DNA of 64,000 bases from the NCBI RefSeq assembly GCF_001904635.1, contig NZ_MRCB01000017.1:1-64000 (forward strand), in the 5' to 3' direction. The stretch is from Hydrococcus rivularis NIES-593 (GTDB taxonomy: Bacteria; Cyanobacteriota; Cyanobacteriia; Cyanobacteriales; Microcystaceae). Positions 1 to 9,841 of this stretch are shown here, one piece after another. The notes beneath the pieces are model-generated. The model was not told the origin of the DNA. It made no database searches and saw only the letters and a list, made by a program, of their open reading frames with translations. A program made the translations under genes and the position numbers. Position 1 is the first letter of the stretch. Every line of letters begins with the position of its first letter.

Positions 1-267
1 TAAGGTTGTTGTCATTTGCCTATGATTCCTATTCCTTTTTCAAGGTTCTTTATGATTTACATCATTATCTTAATAAAACTTCTTAGTTTTGTAAATCTTT
101 TTAATAAAAACTATAGTTATACTAATCTATAAGCTTTTCTTATATAGCATTGGCAATGCGAGGTGAAGATCGCGTTGGTGCGATTGGTTGATTTCGGTGG
201 TATGTTGGAAGATGCTTTGCGGCGATCTATAGTTATTGAACTAGCTCAGTAGTTACAGCTAAATCCA

Positions 268-945
268 ATGTCAGATGTAGACACTTTAATCGAACAAGTT
301 CGACAAGAAGCAGAAAGAGAACCCTTTCCCATTGATGTAGATGTCTATAAAGCTGCTGGAAAAGAACCCACTCAACCCATACTCTATGCAGGCAATCTGA
401 AAAGTCAGATTTGTTTTTTTGGTCGTGATTTGGGTAGGGATGAAGTGATCGCGGGGCAACCTTTGATTGGGGCGGCAGGAACTCTAGTACGCGAGGGATT
501 TTACTGGGCAATGCACCATCAAAAACCCAAGGGAAGAAAAGATTTAAATTCGGTTTGCGATCGCGTCTTGCTAACCAATACAGTTCCCTACAAACCCCCT
601 GGCAATAAAGCCTATGAAACAAAAGTCAAAGAAAGATTCCGCCCTTTTATAGCACGCTTATTAGTCATTCATTGGCAAGGCAATCAAATTATTACGCTGG
701 GAACTGAAGCCTTTAAATGGTTTGCACCCTACGGCGCTAAAGGAGAGATAAATAAGTTTTTTCAAAGCAGCGATCGCTTTACATCTAAGCTCAAAGTTAC
801 CCTTACAGCCTTAGACGAGCAAGGAATACCATACCAGCGTCAAGTGACGTTATTGCCGCTGCCCCATCCTTCCCCTCTCAATCAACAGTGGTACGAAAAA
901 TTCCCCCAACTGCTTCAGGAGAGACTGAACGAATTTGAGTTTTGA
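268..945 (+). CDS. Uracil-DNA glycosylase superfamily protein
   Basis: 225 residues. The N-terminal half has a glycine-rich segment (FFGRDLGRDE, then GQPLIGAAGTLVR) that matches the uracil-binding loop of family 4/5-type uracil-DNA glycosylases. Near the C-terminus LPLPHPSPLN matches the HPSP(L) DNA-intercalation motif. NTVPYKPPGNK fits the usual internal N-x-V-x-x-xPPxNR segment. Expected role: removal of uracil from DNA in base excision repair. I saw no cysteine cluster typical of the 4Fe-4S family 4 enzymes, so the exact family is open. The start is the only ATG before the motif. It lies 13 bases upstream of thiE and may be cotranscribed with it. Confidence 0.75.
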   Translation: MSDVDTLIEQVRQEAEREPFPIDVDVYKAAGKEPTQPILYAGNLKSQICFFGRDLGRDEVIAGQPLIGAAGTLVREGFYWAMHHQKPKGRKDLNSVCDRVLLTNTVPYKPPGNKAYETKVKERFRPFIARLLVIHWQGNQIITLGTEAFKWFAPYGAKGEINKFFQSSDRFTSKLKVTLTALDEQGIPYQRQVTLLPLPHPSPLNQQWYEKFPQLLQERLNEFEF

Positions 946-958
946 AGTTAGATAAACG

Positions 959-2002
959 ATGGACGAGCAATCTAACCAAAGAAAAGAACAACCGTTTGCG
1001 ATCGAGCGGATCTTGGATGCAAACTTAGATCGTGCTAGAGAAGGATTGCGAATCGTAGAAGAATGGTGTCGCTTTGGTTTGAATGACACTCAACTGGCAG
1101 AAAAATGCAAGCAAATGCGACAAGAAATCGCTAGTTGGCATAGTTCGGAGTTGCGATTGGCACGAGATACATTAGAAGATGTGGGCACTGGGCTATCCCA
1201 TCCCCAAGAAGAAACGCGCAGCAGTGTCGAACAAATTCTTCAAGCAAACCTGTGTCGCACCCAAGAAGCAATGCGAGTTTTAGAGGAGTATGGCAAGCTA
1301 TACAAATCAGGGATGGGAGAAGCGTTCAAACAAATGCGCTATCAGGTTTATATTATGGAAAGCACATTATTAACATCCCGCCGTCGCCAGCAACTCAAGG
1401 ACACTCGACTCTATCTCGTTACTTCTCCCTGCGAACAATTATTCTCCATCGTAGAAGCTGCCTTGAAAGGAGGACTGACGCTAGTTCAGTATCGAGATAA
1501 AAATACTGACGACATTGTCAGATTAGCAAACGCTCAAAAATTGCGCCAGTTGTGTCGCGATTATGGGGCATTGTTTATTATGAACGATCGCGTCGATTTA
1601 GCGTTGGCAGTCGATGCCGATGGCGTGCATCTAGGACAGCAAGACCTTCCCATTGCAGTGGCACGGCAAATATTAGGTCCTCAGCGGATTATCGGGCGAT
1701 CGACCACCAATCCGCAAGAAATGGAGCAAGCGATCGCCCAAGGCGCAGATTACATCGGCGTGGGCCCTGTTTACGAAACGCCAACCAAAGCAGGCAAAGC
1801 AGCAGCAGGATTGGAGTACGTTCGCCATGCTGTCAAACATGCCCCGATTCCCTGGTTTGCGATCGGCGGGATCAATCTCTTTAATGTTAAAGATGTTATT
1901 GATGCAGGGGCAGAACGAGTGGCTGTCGTCCGCGCTATTATGCAAGCAGAAGACCCCACTAGAGTGACTCAAGTTTTTCTCTCTCAATTGATGAAAAAGT
2001 AG
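959..2002 (+). CDS. thiE: Thiamine phosphate synthase (cyanobacterial long form)
   Basis: 347 residues. Residues about 1-135 are the N-terminal extension found in cyanobacterial ThiE (begins ILDANLDRAREGLRIVEEW). Residues about 145-345 form the TIM-barrel ThiE domain: TRLYLVTS, VQYRDKN, LFIMNDRVDLALAVDADGVHLGQQDLP, IIGRSTTN, DYIGVGPVYETPTK and WFAIGGI are all present. It joins HMP pyrophosphate and HET phosphate to make thiamine monophosphate in the cytoplasm. The next gene on the same strand is thiS, which supports a thiamine-biosynthesis pair. Confidence 0.95.
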   Translation: MDEQSNQRKEQPFAIERILDANLDRAREGLRIVEEWCRFGLNDTQLAEKCKQMRQEIASWHSSELRLARDTLEDVGTGLSHPQEETRSSVEQILQANLCRTQEAMRVLEEYGKLYKSGMGEAFKQMRYQVYIMESTLLTSRRRQQLKDTRLYLVTSPCEQLFSIVEAALKGGLTLVQYRDKNTDDIVRLANAQKLRQLCRDYGALFIMNDRVDLALAVDADGVHLGQQDLPIAVARQILGPQRIIGRSTTNPQEMEQAIAQGADYIGVGPVYETPTKAGKAAAGLEYVRHAVKHAPIPWFAIGGINLFNVKDVIDAGAERVAVVRAIMQAEDPTRVTQVFLSQLMKK

Positions 2003-2084
2003 GAAAGAGGGAGAGATAGGGAGACTGGGGAACAAGCCGGGGGACAAGAAAGAATCAATCCAAAATACTTTCATCCAAAATCAA

Positions 2085-2306
2085 ATGATCGATGACCAAG
2101 AACAAATCACTTTACAAGTGAATGGGAAACCGTATACTTGCCCTTCTCAGACGCGATTGCCCCAGATGCTAGAACAGTTAGGGTTAAATCCACATTTAGT
2201 GGCTGTTGAATATAATGGTGAAATTCTTCACCGACAGTATTGGGAGGAGACTCAACTGCAAGCGGGCGATCGCTTAGAAATTGTAACCATCGTCGGAGGC
2301 GGCTAA
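2085..2306 (+). CDS. thiS: Sulfur carrier protein ThiS
   Basis: 73 residues with a beta-grasp (ubiquitin-like) pattern and the C-terminal VTIVGGG, whose terminal Gly-Gly is adenylated and thiocarboxylated to deliver sulfur to the thiazole ring of thiamine. Seen directly: QVNGKPYTCPSQTRLPQMLEQLGL at the start and AGDRLEIVTIVGGG at the end. Located 82 bases downstream of thiE on the same strand, as in many cyanobacteria. Confidence 0.93.
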   Translation: MIDDQEQITLQVNGKPYTCPSQTRLPQMLEQLGLNPHLVAVEYNGEILHRQYWEETQLQAGDRLEIVTIVGGG

Positions 2307-2370
2307 TAATAACTTTTTTGTCACCAATGGTTGTTATTTTATGAGAGAATGTCCTACCTACTGGGGCAGA

Positions 2371-2408
2371 CACTTTTTATATAAAGACTTCTAAGCTCAT
2401 AAAAAGTG
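2371..2408. terminator. Candidate bidirectional terminator between thiS and psaJ2
   Basis: A perfect 10-bp inverted repeat (CACTTTTTAT and ATAAAAAGTG) with an 18-base spacer lies between the convergent thiS and psaJ2 genes. The A/T-rich arms give a T-rich run on either strand. It would separate the thiamine genes from the far-red PSI operon. Confidence 0.45.
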
Positions 2409-2515
2409 CCTACCTTACTAAACTAATTAGCGATTGTTAGTACCCTATTCAATAGCAAACTGTCGCGCTTTAGCAGCGATGCGAATTGTGAATTGTTTTA
2501 GTTAATCTCATGTTT

Positions 2516-2656
2516 TCAGGGTAGAGAATGAAAATAGGTGCCATACTGCAAACCTGGATAAAAGTAGTTCAACTCAATAAAAACGACGAAAACAATCACT
2601 AGCGACAGAATTGCCATTATGGGTGCAAGTGTCAAATATTTGAAGAAAGATTGCAC
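2516..2656 (-). CDS. psaJ2: Photosystem I subunit IX, far-red paralog (PsaJ2)
   Basis: A 46-codon gene with a GTG start, found by reading the minus strand. The product begins VQSFFKYLTLAPIMAIL and continues with one transmembrane helix and the segment ELNYFYPGLQYGTYFHSLP. This matches PsaJ: short N-terminal F-K-Y-L, A-P, a hydrophobic helix, then an F(Y/F)P turn. A strong ribosome site (AGGAGG) ends 7 bases before the GTG and decides the start. PsaJ is a peripheral PSI membrane subunit that contacts PsaF; here it directly follows psaF2, the last gene of the far-red PSI operon. Confidence 0.88.
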   Translation of the reverse strand: MQSFFKYLTLAPIMAILSLVIVFVVFIELNYFYPGLQYGTYFHSLP

Positions 2657-2710
2657 AATCGAACCTCCTATTTATTGGATGAACTGATTTTATTATTTAG
2701 ACTCAAGCAA

Positions 2711-3190
2711 CTACCGAGGTGACACAGAAATCTCGCTATCTTTAGCAGTCAATTGACCAGTAATAAGTTCTTGAAAAGCTAAAACGGGCCAAAGTAAACC
2801 TTTAGCAAAAGATTGAATGGCTAAAGGAATATCGATGAAAATCTCCATCTGTTCTGGATTTTTAGACTGATTAGAAACTTGTAAATAGGAACGACCCGAC
2901 CAACCTACAAAGCCAGCAAAATAGAAAAATATTCCGAAGGCAATAGCGATGTCGCCCGCGCGATCGAAACTGAGAGCTAAATGGGGCAAACCATCTTCCC
3001 CACAGAGAAGATATTCGGCATAGGCTTTACCCGGCTTATTGAAATAATAATTATCGGGAGCCTTTTTCATGCGTTCCTGATAGGCAGGTGAGTCCTTACA
3101 AGGAACGAGATGAGAAGTTTGTGCCCAAGCAGCAGGGACAAGAGTGAACCAAATAGCTAGGATTAAAACTAATGCCAGTAATCGTTTCAT
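2711..3190 (-). CDS. psaF2: Photosystem I subunit III, far-red paralog (PsaF2)
   Basis: 159 residues. Residues 1-23 are a signal peptide ending AAWAQT, as PsaF is inserted with its N-terminus in the lumen. The mature part has the PsaF pattern: LVPCKDSPAYQERMKKAP, then LCGEDGLPHLALSFDRAGDIAIAFGIFFYFAGFVGWSGRSYL with the central membrane helix, and a C-terminal re-entrant segment. It is a PSI membrane subunit on the side of the electron-donor site. It sits 6 bases downstream of psaI2 and upstream of psaJ2 in the far-red PSI operon; the 2 suffix is assigned from this context. Confidence 0.93.
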   Translation of the reverse strand: MKRLLALVLILAIWFTLVPAAWAQTSHLVPCKDSPAYQERMKKAPDNYYFNKPGKAYAEYLLCGEDGLPHLALSFDRAGDIAIAFGIFFYFAGFVGWSGRSYLQVSNQSKNPEQMEIFIDIPLAIQSFAKGLLWPVLAFQELITGQLTAKDSEISVSPR

Positions 3191-3196
3191 GATCTT

Positions 3197-3421
3197 TTAT
3201 CCTTGTTGTTCGGTAACGCCAAATTGTTCGATAACATTAACTCGCTCAACTGAATTTTGAAATTGTTCTCTTGGGCTTTCTTCTTGAGATCCTTCTTTTT
3301 CAATCCAGAGAAAAAGTAATGCAAATACTGGGAAAGGAAGAATGTAAAAAACAAGAGGAATCATAATCCAAGGAAGCCATGAAGCAGCATAGGAACCCGT
3401 TAATTGTGTCATGTCTACCAT
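3197..3421 (-). CDS. psaI2: Photosystem I subunit VIII, far-red paralog (PsaI2), with long C-terminal tail
   Basis: 74 residues. Residues 5-42 match PsaI well: [33 protein letters not shown], one transmembrane helix. PsaI is usually about 38-40 residues. This protein has a further hydrophilic tail of about 32 residues, rich in Glu, Gln and Ser. The start is the ATG 10 bases after AAGGAG. PsaI helps hold PsaL and the trimer contact region of PSI; here it follows psaL2. The tail is unusual and has no function I recognise. Confidence 0.87.
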   Translation of the reverse strand: MVDMTQLTGSYAASWLPWIMIPLVFYILPFPVFALLFLWIEKEGSQEESPREQFQNSVERVNVIEQFGVTEQQG

Positions 3422-3486
3422 GAGACAAATTCTCCTTTTTATCCTTTTTAATTAGTTGTCATTTGTCACTGATAACTGGTAACTGT

Positions 3487-4056
3487 TTAACTCGTTACCC
3501 AAGGAAGCCATTGTTGGCTCACATTAACTGCACCTCGCAGGATGGCATCCAAGTCATCAAAATTTTCGAGAAGGAGGTAGGCAAATATTGCTCCTCCCAT
3601 CGATCCTAAAAAGACTCCACCTGCAAGCTGGAACCAGTCTTCTTTACTTCTCAAAGGTCTCAAGTCATCTTTGGAGTAAGAATTGTAAGAACCTTTAGGA
3701 TTGTTTTGGAACATGGCAAGGGCAAAGATCGAAATTCCTAAAACTGCCGAGACGGCTATGTAAATAGCGCAAATTAAGCCGCTTAAATTGGCTCCATGTG
3801 CCGTTTCCCGTAGCGGCCCTACGACAACCTGCGGACCGACCAAAAAATAGCCATGAGCCATACCAATTTCTAGTCCTCGCATAAAGGGGGTTAGTCCAGG
3901 ACGGTAGGCTGGAAGATTGCGAATGTAAGCTCTGACGATAGGAGAGTCATTAAAGGGAGTTGATAAATTGCCTTTCCAAGGGTCATTCTGATAAGGCTTA
4001 ATCGGATCTAGTTCGGAATAGGCTTGAGGTAGCGATTGTGTTTCAGTTGTTGTCAT
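3487..4056 (-). CDS. psaL2: Photosystem I subunit XI, far-red paralog (PsaL2)
   Basis: 189 residues. PsaL features: an N-terminal cytoplasmic segment with PYQNDPWKGNLSTPFNDSPIVRAYIRNLPAYRPGLTP, the following LRGLEIGMAHGYFL-type helix, VGPLRETAHGANLSGLICAIYIAVSA, and a C-terminal helix with GGVFLGSMGGAIFAYLLLENF. PsaL is the main contact between PSI monomers in trimers or tetramers. It lies after psaB2 and before psaI2, the standard order in far-red clusters. Confidence 0.94.
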   Translation of the reverse strand: MTTTETQSLPQAYSELDPIKPYQNDPWKGNLSTPFNDSPIVRAYIRNLPAYRPGLTPFMRGLEIGMAHGYFLVGPQVVVGPLRETAHGANLSGLICAIYIAVSAVLGISIFALAMFQNNPKGSYNSYSKDDLRPLRSKEDWFQLAGGVFLGSMGGAIFAYLLLENFDDLDAILRGAVNVSQQWLPWVTS

Positions 4057-4216
4057 ATCTCTATTTCCTTTGTCGCTCTAATCTTGGAACAGGAAACCTG
4101 GTCAGTGCCCACATGACCAGGCGGTTTTTAGGAGAGAGGAGATCTCCCTAAACTTGAAGGCTGGGGTAAGGGGTAGAGTTGAGGCGATGCATTCATCTCC
4201 CTTACCCCATGACAAA

Positions 4217-6448
4217 CTAGCCAAACCGACTAGCAGTTGAAGCAATCAAAAAGGCTCCGTAGGTGGCGATATAGCCCACTGTAAAGTGAGTTAAGCCCAC
4301 CAAACGCGCTTGAACGATAGAGAGCGCAACTGGCTTATCTTTTGGATATCCAAACGAGAGCGGTGTATTTTCGTGCGCCCACATGAGGGTTTCAATCAAC
4401 TCTTGCCAGTAACCGCGCCAAGTGATCAAGAACATGAAACTGACTGCCCAAGCAAGGTGTCCGAATAGGAACATCCACGCCCAAACAGCCAGGTTATTCG
4501 TACCAGCCGGATTATAGCCATTGATCAACTGGGCGGAGTTAGCCCACAGGTAATCGCGGAACCAACCCATCAGGTAGGTCGAGTTTTCATTAAATATGGC
4601 GACATTCCCCGACCAGAGGGTGAGGTGTTTCCAGTGCCAGTAAAAGGTGAGCCAACCTAAAGTGTTGAGCATCCAGAACATGGCAAGGTAGAACGCATCC
4701 CAAGCCGAGATATCGCATGTGCCACCCCGTCCGGGACCATCGCAAGGGAAAGCATAGCCGAAATCTTTCTTATCCGGCATCAGCTTGGAACCGCGAGCAT
4801 CGAGCGCTCCCTTGACTAGGATCAGAGTAGTCACGTGAAGTCCGAGCGCGATCGCGTGGTGGACTAAGAAATCCCCAGGTCCGATAGGCAAGAATAGCGA
4901 GTTAGTACCACTATTAATTGCATCCAACCAACCGGGTAGCCAAACGTTGCCATAGTTGGGCCAAGCCGTCGAAGCAATACTATCGGGATTGGACAGCAGC
5001 GTACTCAGACCATAGAGAGTCTTGCCGTGGGCAGCTTGTATCCACTGGGCAAACACTGGCTCGATCAAAATCTGTTTTTCTGGTGCGGCAAAAGCGACCT
5101 CGCAATCGTTGTGGACGTATATCCCTAGCGTGTGGAAGCCCAGGAAGAGGGATACCCAGCTTAAGTGAGAAATAATCACTTCTTTGTGATTCAGCACCCG
5201 TGCTAATACGTTATCGCGATTGAGTTCGGGGTCGTAATCGCGTACCATAAAGATAGCGCCATGGGCAAAGGCCCCCACCATCAAAAATCCAGCAATGTAC
5301 TGGTGGTGAGTATAAAGGGCTGACATGGCCGTGTAGTCTCTAGAGATGAAAGCATAGGGCGGCATTGAATACATATGCTGGGCAACCAGAGAGGTAATGA
5401 CTCCCAAGCAAGCTAGGTGCCATCCCAACTGGAAGTGGAGCGAATTGTTGTAGTCCTCAAAAATCCCTAGGTGACCTCGACCAGTTCTGGGAGCGATAAA
5501 GAAGCCTTTCCAGCCCGGACCTTGAAGGGCATCGAGCATTTCCTTAATGTTGTGGCCGATGCCCCAGTTGGTTCGGTACATGTGTCCGGCGATAATGAAT
5601 ATTACGGCGATCGCTAAATGGTGATGCGCCATATCCGTCAGCCAGAGCGACTCGGTTTGGGGATGAAATCCGCCCAAGAAGGTTAAAATTGCTGTCCCCG
5701 CACCTTGAGAGGTATTAAATACATGCTCGGCAGTGTCGGGATTTTGAGCGTAGACTCCCCAATTCCCGGTAAAGAATGGTCCTAAGCCAGCCGGATGCGG
5801 TTTAGTGGTGAGAAAGTTATCCCAGCCGACGTGCTGTCCTCTCGATTCGGGAATGGCAACGTGAATGAGATGACCCGCCCATGCCAGGGAGCTAACCCCA
5901 AACAAGCCAGCCAAATGGTGGTTCAGGCGAGATTCTGCATTCTTAAACCAGCTTAGGCTGGGACGAAATCTGGGTTGCAAGTGCAGCCAGCCTGCATACA
6001 AGAAAACAGCAGCCAGCAGAATTAAGAATATTGCACCCGTATACAAATCGTTATTCGTCCGCATCCCGATGGTATACCACCAGTGATAGACACCAGAGGT
6101 ACAAATATCTACTGGGTTTGAGGCTCCAGCTTGAGTATACGCTTGGATTGCTGGCGCTCCGAATTGAGCGTCCCAAATCGCGTGAGCGATAGGACGAACG
6201 GTGAGAGGATCTTTAACCCATTGTTCAAAGTTACCTTGCCAGGCTACGTGGAAGAGAATACCCGACGTCCACAGAAAGATGATGGCAATGTGACCGAAGT
6301 GGGAAGCAAAAATCCGTTGATAGAGATTTTCCTCGGTCATGCCATCGTGACTTTCAAAGTCGTGGGCAGTCGCGATCGCATACCAGATACGCCGCGTCGT
6401 TGGGTCTTGCTGTAAATCCTGGCTAAATTTGGGAAATTTTGTAGCCAT
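4217..6448 (-). CDS. psaB2: Photosystem I P700 apoprotein A2, far-red paralog (PsaB2)
   Basis: 743 residues, the usual PsaB length. Starts [32 protein letters not shown] as PsaB does. The FX iron-sulfur cluster loop [12 protein letters not shown] is present at about residue 560, followed by [21 protein letters not shown]. It has the 11-helix core pattern with many chlorophyll-ligand histidines. It is the partner of PsaA2 in the PSI reaction centre. In FaRLiP organisms the PsaB2/PsaA2 pair binds several Chl f molecules. It follows psaA2 by 83 bases, an interval that carries an inverted repeat. Confidence 0.97.
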   Translation of the reverse strand: MATKFPKFSQDLQQDPTTRRIWYAIATAHDFESHDGMTEENLYQRIFASHFGHIAIIFLWTSGILFHVAWQGNFEQWVKDPLTVRPIAHAIWDAQFGAPAIQAYTQAGASNPVDICTSGVYHWWYTIGMRTNNDLYTGAIFLILLAAVFLYAGWLHLQPRFRPSLSWFKNAESRLNHHLAGLFGVSSLAWAGHLIHVAIPESRGQHVGWDNFLTTKPHPAGLGPFFTGNWGVYAQNPDTAEHVFNTSQGAGTAILTFLGGFHPQTESLWLTDMAHHHLAIAVIFIIAGHMYRTNWGIGHNIKEMLDALQGPGWKGFFIAPRTGRGHLGIFEDYNNSLHFQLGWHLACLGVITSLVAQHMYSMPPYAFISRDYTAMSALYTHHQYIAGFLMVGAFAHGAIFMVRDYDPELNRDNVLARVLNHKEVIISHLSWVSLFLGFHTLGIYVHNDCEVAFAAPEKQILIEPVFAQWIQAAHGKTLYGLSTLLSNPDSIASTAWPNYGNVWLPGWLDAINSGTNSLFLPIGPGDFLVHHAIALGLHVTTLILVKGALDARGSKLMPDKKDFGYAFPCDGPGRGGTCDISAWDAFYLAMFWMLNTLGWLTFYWHWKHLTLWSGNVAIFNENSTYLMGWFRDYLWANSAQLINGYNPAGTNNLAVWAWMFLFGHLAWAVSFMFLITWRGYWQELIETLMWAHENTPLSFGYPKDKPVALSIVQARLVGLTHFTVGYIATYGAFLIASTASRFG

Positions 6449-6531
6449 AGTTTAAATCTTCGTTTTCTTTGTCAACTGCTTTTGTTAGTAGTTAGTCGAA
6501 CCATTAACTATCAACCAATCACTACTAACTC

Positions 6532-8895
6532 TTACCCAATTGCCGCCATACGAGCTAAGAAAAACGCCCAGGTTGTCACAATTCCTCCCAGGAGGTAATG
6601 AGCGACTCCTACGGCTCGACCGTGGATGATACTCAAAGCGCGAGGCTGAATGGCTGGCGTAATTTTGAGCTTGTTGTGCGCCCAAACGATCGACTCGATC
6701 AGTTCCTGCCAATAACCGCGACCGCTAAAGAGGAACATGAGGCTGAAGCCGAAGATGAAATGTCCGCCCAAGAACAGCAAGCCATAGGCGGACAGTGCGC
6801 CACCATAAGAGGTGATAGCTTGAGTGGACTGTGCCCATAAGAAATCGCGCAACCAGCCGTTATTCGTAATCGAGCTTTGCGCCCAGTTTCCCAAAGTAAT
6901 GTGGGTTATCGAGCCATCGGCATCGACCGTTCCCCACACGTCCGATTGCATCTTCCAGAAGAAGTGGAAAATGACGATCGACAGGGAGTTATACATCCAG
7001 AACAAGCCTAGGAAAACGTGATCCCAAGCCGATACTTGGCAAGTACCGCCGCGACCGGGACCGTCGCAGGGGAAGCGGAAGCCCAATTCCGATTTGTCGG
7101 GAATCAGACGAGAGTTGCGGGCATATAGTACGCCTTTGAGCAGCACCAACACTGTTACGTGAATGGTGAAGGCATGGATGTGGTGAATGAGGAAGTCTGC
7201 CGTACCCAGAGTAATGGGCATCATGGCGATTTTTCCGCCGACAGCGACGACTCCACCGCCAAAAGCATAGCTGACAGGTTCGCTCAAGCCAGGGGCTGTA
7301 GTCCCCAGTCCCGACAGTTCGATATTCCGCAGTCCGCCAAAGACATTGCCTAAGGGCTGTGCTGCTTGTCCAACCCCGACCGCTGCCGTGTGAACGTGTT
7401 GAATCCACTGGGCAAATACGGGTTGTAATTGGATGCCAGTATCTGAGAACATGTCTTGAGGGCGACCAAAAGCTCGCATCGTATCGTTGTGACAATACAT
7501 GGCAAAGCTATGAAAGCCTAAAAATTGGCACACCCAAGCTAGGTGGGAAATAATGGCATCTCGGTGACGGATGACGCGATCGAGGACATTGTTGACGTTC
7601 TTGGCAGGATCGTAGTCCCGCACCATGTAGATAGCGGCGTGAGCGGCAGCACCAACGATCAGAAAGCCGCCAATCCAGACGTGATGGGTAAACAGAGATA
7701 GCACGGTGGCATAGTCCGTTGCCAAGTAAGGATAGGGCGGCATGGCATACATGTGATGAGCAACGATAATGCTCAGCGAACCTAACATCGCCAAGTTGAT
7801 CGATAGCTGCGCGTGCCAAGAAGTGGTGAGGGTTTCAAAGAGACCTTTGTGACCTTCTGGACCGATAAAGCTTAAGAATGGCAGCATGTTAGGAGTTCTG
7901 GCATCATCGAGCATTTCTTTGATGCTGTGACCGATACCCCAGTTGGTTCGGTACATGTGTCCGGCAATGATAAATAGCACCGCGATCGCAAGGTGATGGT
8001 GCGCCGTATCCGACAGCCACAAGCCCCCCGTTGCCGGATTCAGACCACCTTTGAAGGTAAGAAAATCAGCATACTGACCCCAGTTGAGCGTGAAGAACGG
8101 AATCACGCCGCTGGGAAAACCCCAATTTACGTGGGGATATAGCTGCTGCATCAAATTGGGGTTGAGGATGAACTCGTGGGGTAGGGGAATTTTCTCGATG
8201 GGAACTCCGCGATCGAGCATCTGGTTAATCGGCAAGGCGACATGAATTTGGTGCCCCGCCCATCCCAGCGAGCCAAGACCGAGCAAGCCCGCTAGGTGGT
8301 GATTCAGCATTGCCTGCACGTTCTGGAACCATTCCAGTTTGGGCGCTCGCACGTGGTAATGGAACCAGCCAGCAAATAGCATCAAGGCTGCCATGACTAG
8401 CCCGCCTATAGCAGTGCAGAAAAGCTGAAACTCATTGGTGATGCCAGAGGCACGCCAAAGTTGAAAGAGACCGGATGTGATTTGAATGCCATGGAAGCCT
8501 CCCCCTACGTCGGCGTTGAGGATGTCTTGACCGAAAATGGGCCAGACGACTTGAGCGCTGGGCTTGATATGTAGGGGATCGGCAAGCCAAGCGGTATAGT
8601 TAGAAAACTTAGCGCCATGAAAATACATGCCGCTCAACCAGACGAAGACGACGGCAAGATGCCCAAAGTGAGCGGAGAAAATCTTGCGCGATACGTCTTC
8701 GAGATCGCTGGTATGACTGTCGAAATCGTGAGCGTTGGCGTGGAGATTCCAAATCCAGGTGGTGGTTTTTGGACCTCTGGCTAGAGTGCGATCGAAGTGT
8801 CCCGGCTTGGCCCAGTTTTCAAAGGAAGTGGGCACCGGATTGTTATCGACGACCACTCTTACCTGTTGCTCCGGTTTCGGAGGCGTAATGGTCAT
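6532..8895 (-). CDS. psaA2: Photosystem I P700 apoprotein A1, far-red paralog (PsaA2)
   Basis: 787 residues from the ATG at 8895, chosen because AAGGAGAG lies a few bases upstream; an in-frame ATG 12 codons earlier has no such site. The protein starts [22 protein letters not shown], and the FX loop [32 protein letters not shown] is present. It is about 30 residues longer than ordinary PsaA, mostly in the lumenal/stromal loop after HVHTAAVG ([20 protein letters not shown]), which fits far-red PsaA paralogs with extra loop sequence. It binds half of P700 and Chl f. First gene of the far-red PSI operon, divergent from rfpB. Confidence 0.97.
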   Translation of the reverse strand: MTITPPKPEQQVRVVVDNNPVPTSFENWAKPGHFDRTLARGPKTTTWIWNLHANAHDFDSHTSDLEDVSRKIFSAHFGHLAVVFVWLSGMYFHGAKFSNYTAWLADPLHIKPSAQVVWPIFGQDILNADVGGGFHGIQITSGLFQLWRASGITNEFQLFCTAIGGLVMAALMLFAGWFHYHVRAPKLEWFQNVQAMLNHHLAGLLGLGSLGWAGHQIHVALPINQMLDRGVPIEKIPLPHEFILNPNLMQQLYPHVNWGFPSGVIPFFTLNWGQYADFLTFKGGLNPATGGLWLSDTAHHHLAIAVLFIIAGHMYRTNWGIGHSIKEMLDDARTPNMLPFLSFIGPEGHKGLFETLTTSWHAQLSINLAMLGSLSIIVAHHMYAMPPYPYLATDYATVLSLFTHHVWIGGFLIVGAAAHAAIYMVRDYDPAKNVNNVLDRVIRHRDAIISHLAWVCQFLGFHSFAMYCHNDTMRAFGRPQDMFSDTGIQLQPVFAQWIQHVHTAAVGVGQAAQPLGNVFGGLRNIELSGLGTTAPGLSEPVSYAFGGGVVAVGGKIAMMPITLGTADFLIHHIHAFTIHVTVLVLLKGVLYARNSRLIPDKSELGFRFPCDGPGRGGTCQVSAWDHVFLGLFWMYNSLSIVIFHFFWKMQSDVWGTVDADGSITHITLGNWAQSSITNNGWLRDFLWAQSTQAITSYGGALSAYGLLFLGGHFIFGFSLMFLFSGRGYWQELIESIVWAHNKLKITPAIQPRALSIIHGRAVGVAHYLLGGIVTTWAFFLARMAAIG

Positions 8896-9010
8896 TGCAA
8901 CTCTCCTTATGACGATTTGATTTTTTGCCAAAAACTCTGTCGCTAGGCAGATAAGAAATTCTCTGTCTCAGATGTTAAAGTCTGTTTAGAGCCAGATCTT
9001 GCACCTTTGA

Positions 9011-9162
9011 CATCAACGCCTAGAATAAAGTTCTAGGCTCAAAGCTTAATTCAATTAAAATCGACTGAAATTCCTATCGGGTCTTCTTTAGAAGAATTCT
9101 TCGATCGGACAGGGCATTCATTACAAAAGCGGTTGTTGCCACTGCTGCAAGAGCGAAATTTA
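9011..9162 (+). repeat. Structured dispersed repeat, copy 1
   Basis: First of three related copies (others near 14990-15117 and 19641-19757). It begins with a hairpin CATCAACGCCTAGAA/TTCTAGGC, then AATTAAAATCGACTGAAATTCCTATCG, then a small palindrome TCTTCTTTAGAAGA, then TTCGATCGGACAGG and a final segment AAAAGCGGTTGTTGCCACTGCT. This copy has a damaged first hairpin. It could be the end of a lost IS200/IS605-type element or a non-autonomous repeat. It lies in the 946-base gap between psaA2 and rfpB. Confidence 0.6.
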
Positions 9163-9370
9163 GACAGACTTAATCTTTGAGTTCCAAGAAATATACTTGT
9201 TGTTGGCAAACTAAAACCTATTGGAGGATAAGGGCACGAAAACATCCTCACCTGTAGAGATAAAATTGATGGTGATGAAGATATTCGGCGGTTTAGCTAA
9301 ATACTTGAGAAAAAAACTAAGATTTAACCAAGGCGAGTATCTGCGCTCGTTTAGCAGCATAAATTAAAGA

Positions 9371-9437
9371 CTCCTTACTTAGGGTTAGATTGGTTCTCTT
9401 CACAGCGGTTTCCGAGGCCAGATGCGAGAGAGAAACC
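9371..9437 (-). promoter_or_regulatory. Orphan psbA-type structured leader RNA (minus strand)
   Basis: Read on the minus strand this contains TCTGGCCTCGGAAACCG enclosed by a stem GGTTTCTCT.../...AGAGAACC, then AACCCTAAGTAAGGAG. The same core and the trailing ACCC...GTAAGGA are found before chlF and upstream of psbA3, with different but still pairing stem arms. No psbA gene follows. Downstream on this strand is only a 49-codon reading frame (9360 to 9211) and then psaA2 at 8895. It is either a relic of a lost psbA/chlF gene or part of a long psaA2 leader. Confidence 0.6.
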
Positions 9438-9841
9438 TTCCGCGATCGTAACTAAAATGTTTGTTATCAAACTACTCTCGATTCAATGGATAGATTTATT
9501 TGAATGGGGTAGTTTTCTAAACATTAATGTTTTCGGTCTTTAGGAAATAAACTCCTCGATTAGAAACTTAGCAAAAACTGAGATAAGTTTGTACCAGTTC
9601 GACTTTTTTTTAACAAAAGTTTAAATAAAGTGAGTATTTGCTCATATATTTTTGCGAAAATATCAATAAATTGCTCAAAATGTAAAAAAAATTAAACTTT
9701 AATAAATTCAATTGAATTTTTAGCTAGAAAGAAAAATAAAAATATTGACTTCTTAAAATCTGAGTCAATTCTTTGTGCGATTAAACCATAGACTTTTATC
9801 AATAAAAGTCTGCGGCATTGATGCAGATAAAGTAACAAAGC
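9438..9841. other. AT-rich intergenic region upstream of rfpB
   Basis: About 400 bases without a convincing gene. It must hold the rfpB promoter and possibly the upstream control region of psaA2. One clear feature is an inverted repeat ATTGACT-(12)-AGTCAAT at 9744-9769, about 75 bases before the rfpB start, a possible operator. I could not find the same repeat before other far-red genes by eye. Confidence 0.4.

Noticed and set aside
1-267. Possible gene at the left edge
   Set aside because: Only short frames without a recognisable start or family; AT-rich at the beginning.
8896-8931. Longer psaA2 start (12 extra residues)
   Set aside because: The ATG at 8931 has no ribosome site, while the ATG at 8895 has AAGGAGAG just before it and gives a normal PsaA N-terminus.
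9051-9251. 66-residue frame on the minus strand
   Set aside because: It runs through repeat copy 1 and has no ribosome site or recognisable domain; treated as a by-product of the repeat.
9211-9360. 49-residue frame after the orphan leader on the minus strand
   Set aside because: It has a good ribosome site but no similarity to D1 or any family I know; kept only as part of the leader finding, not as a gene.
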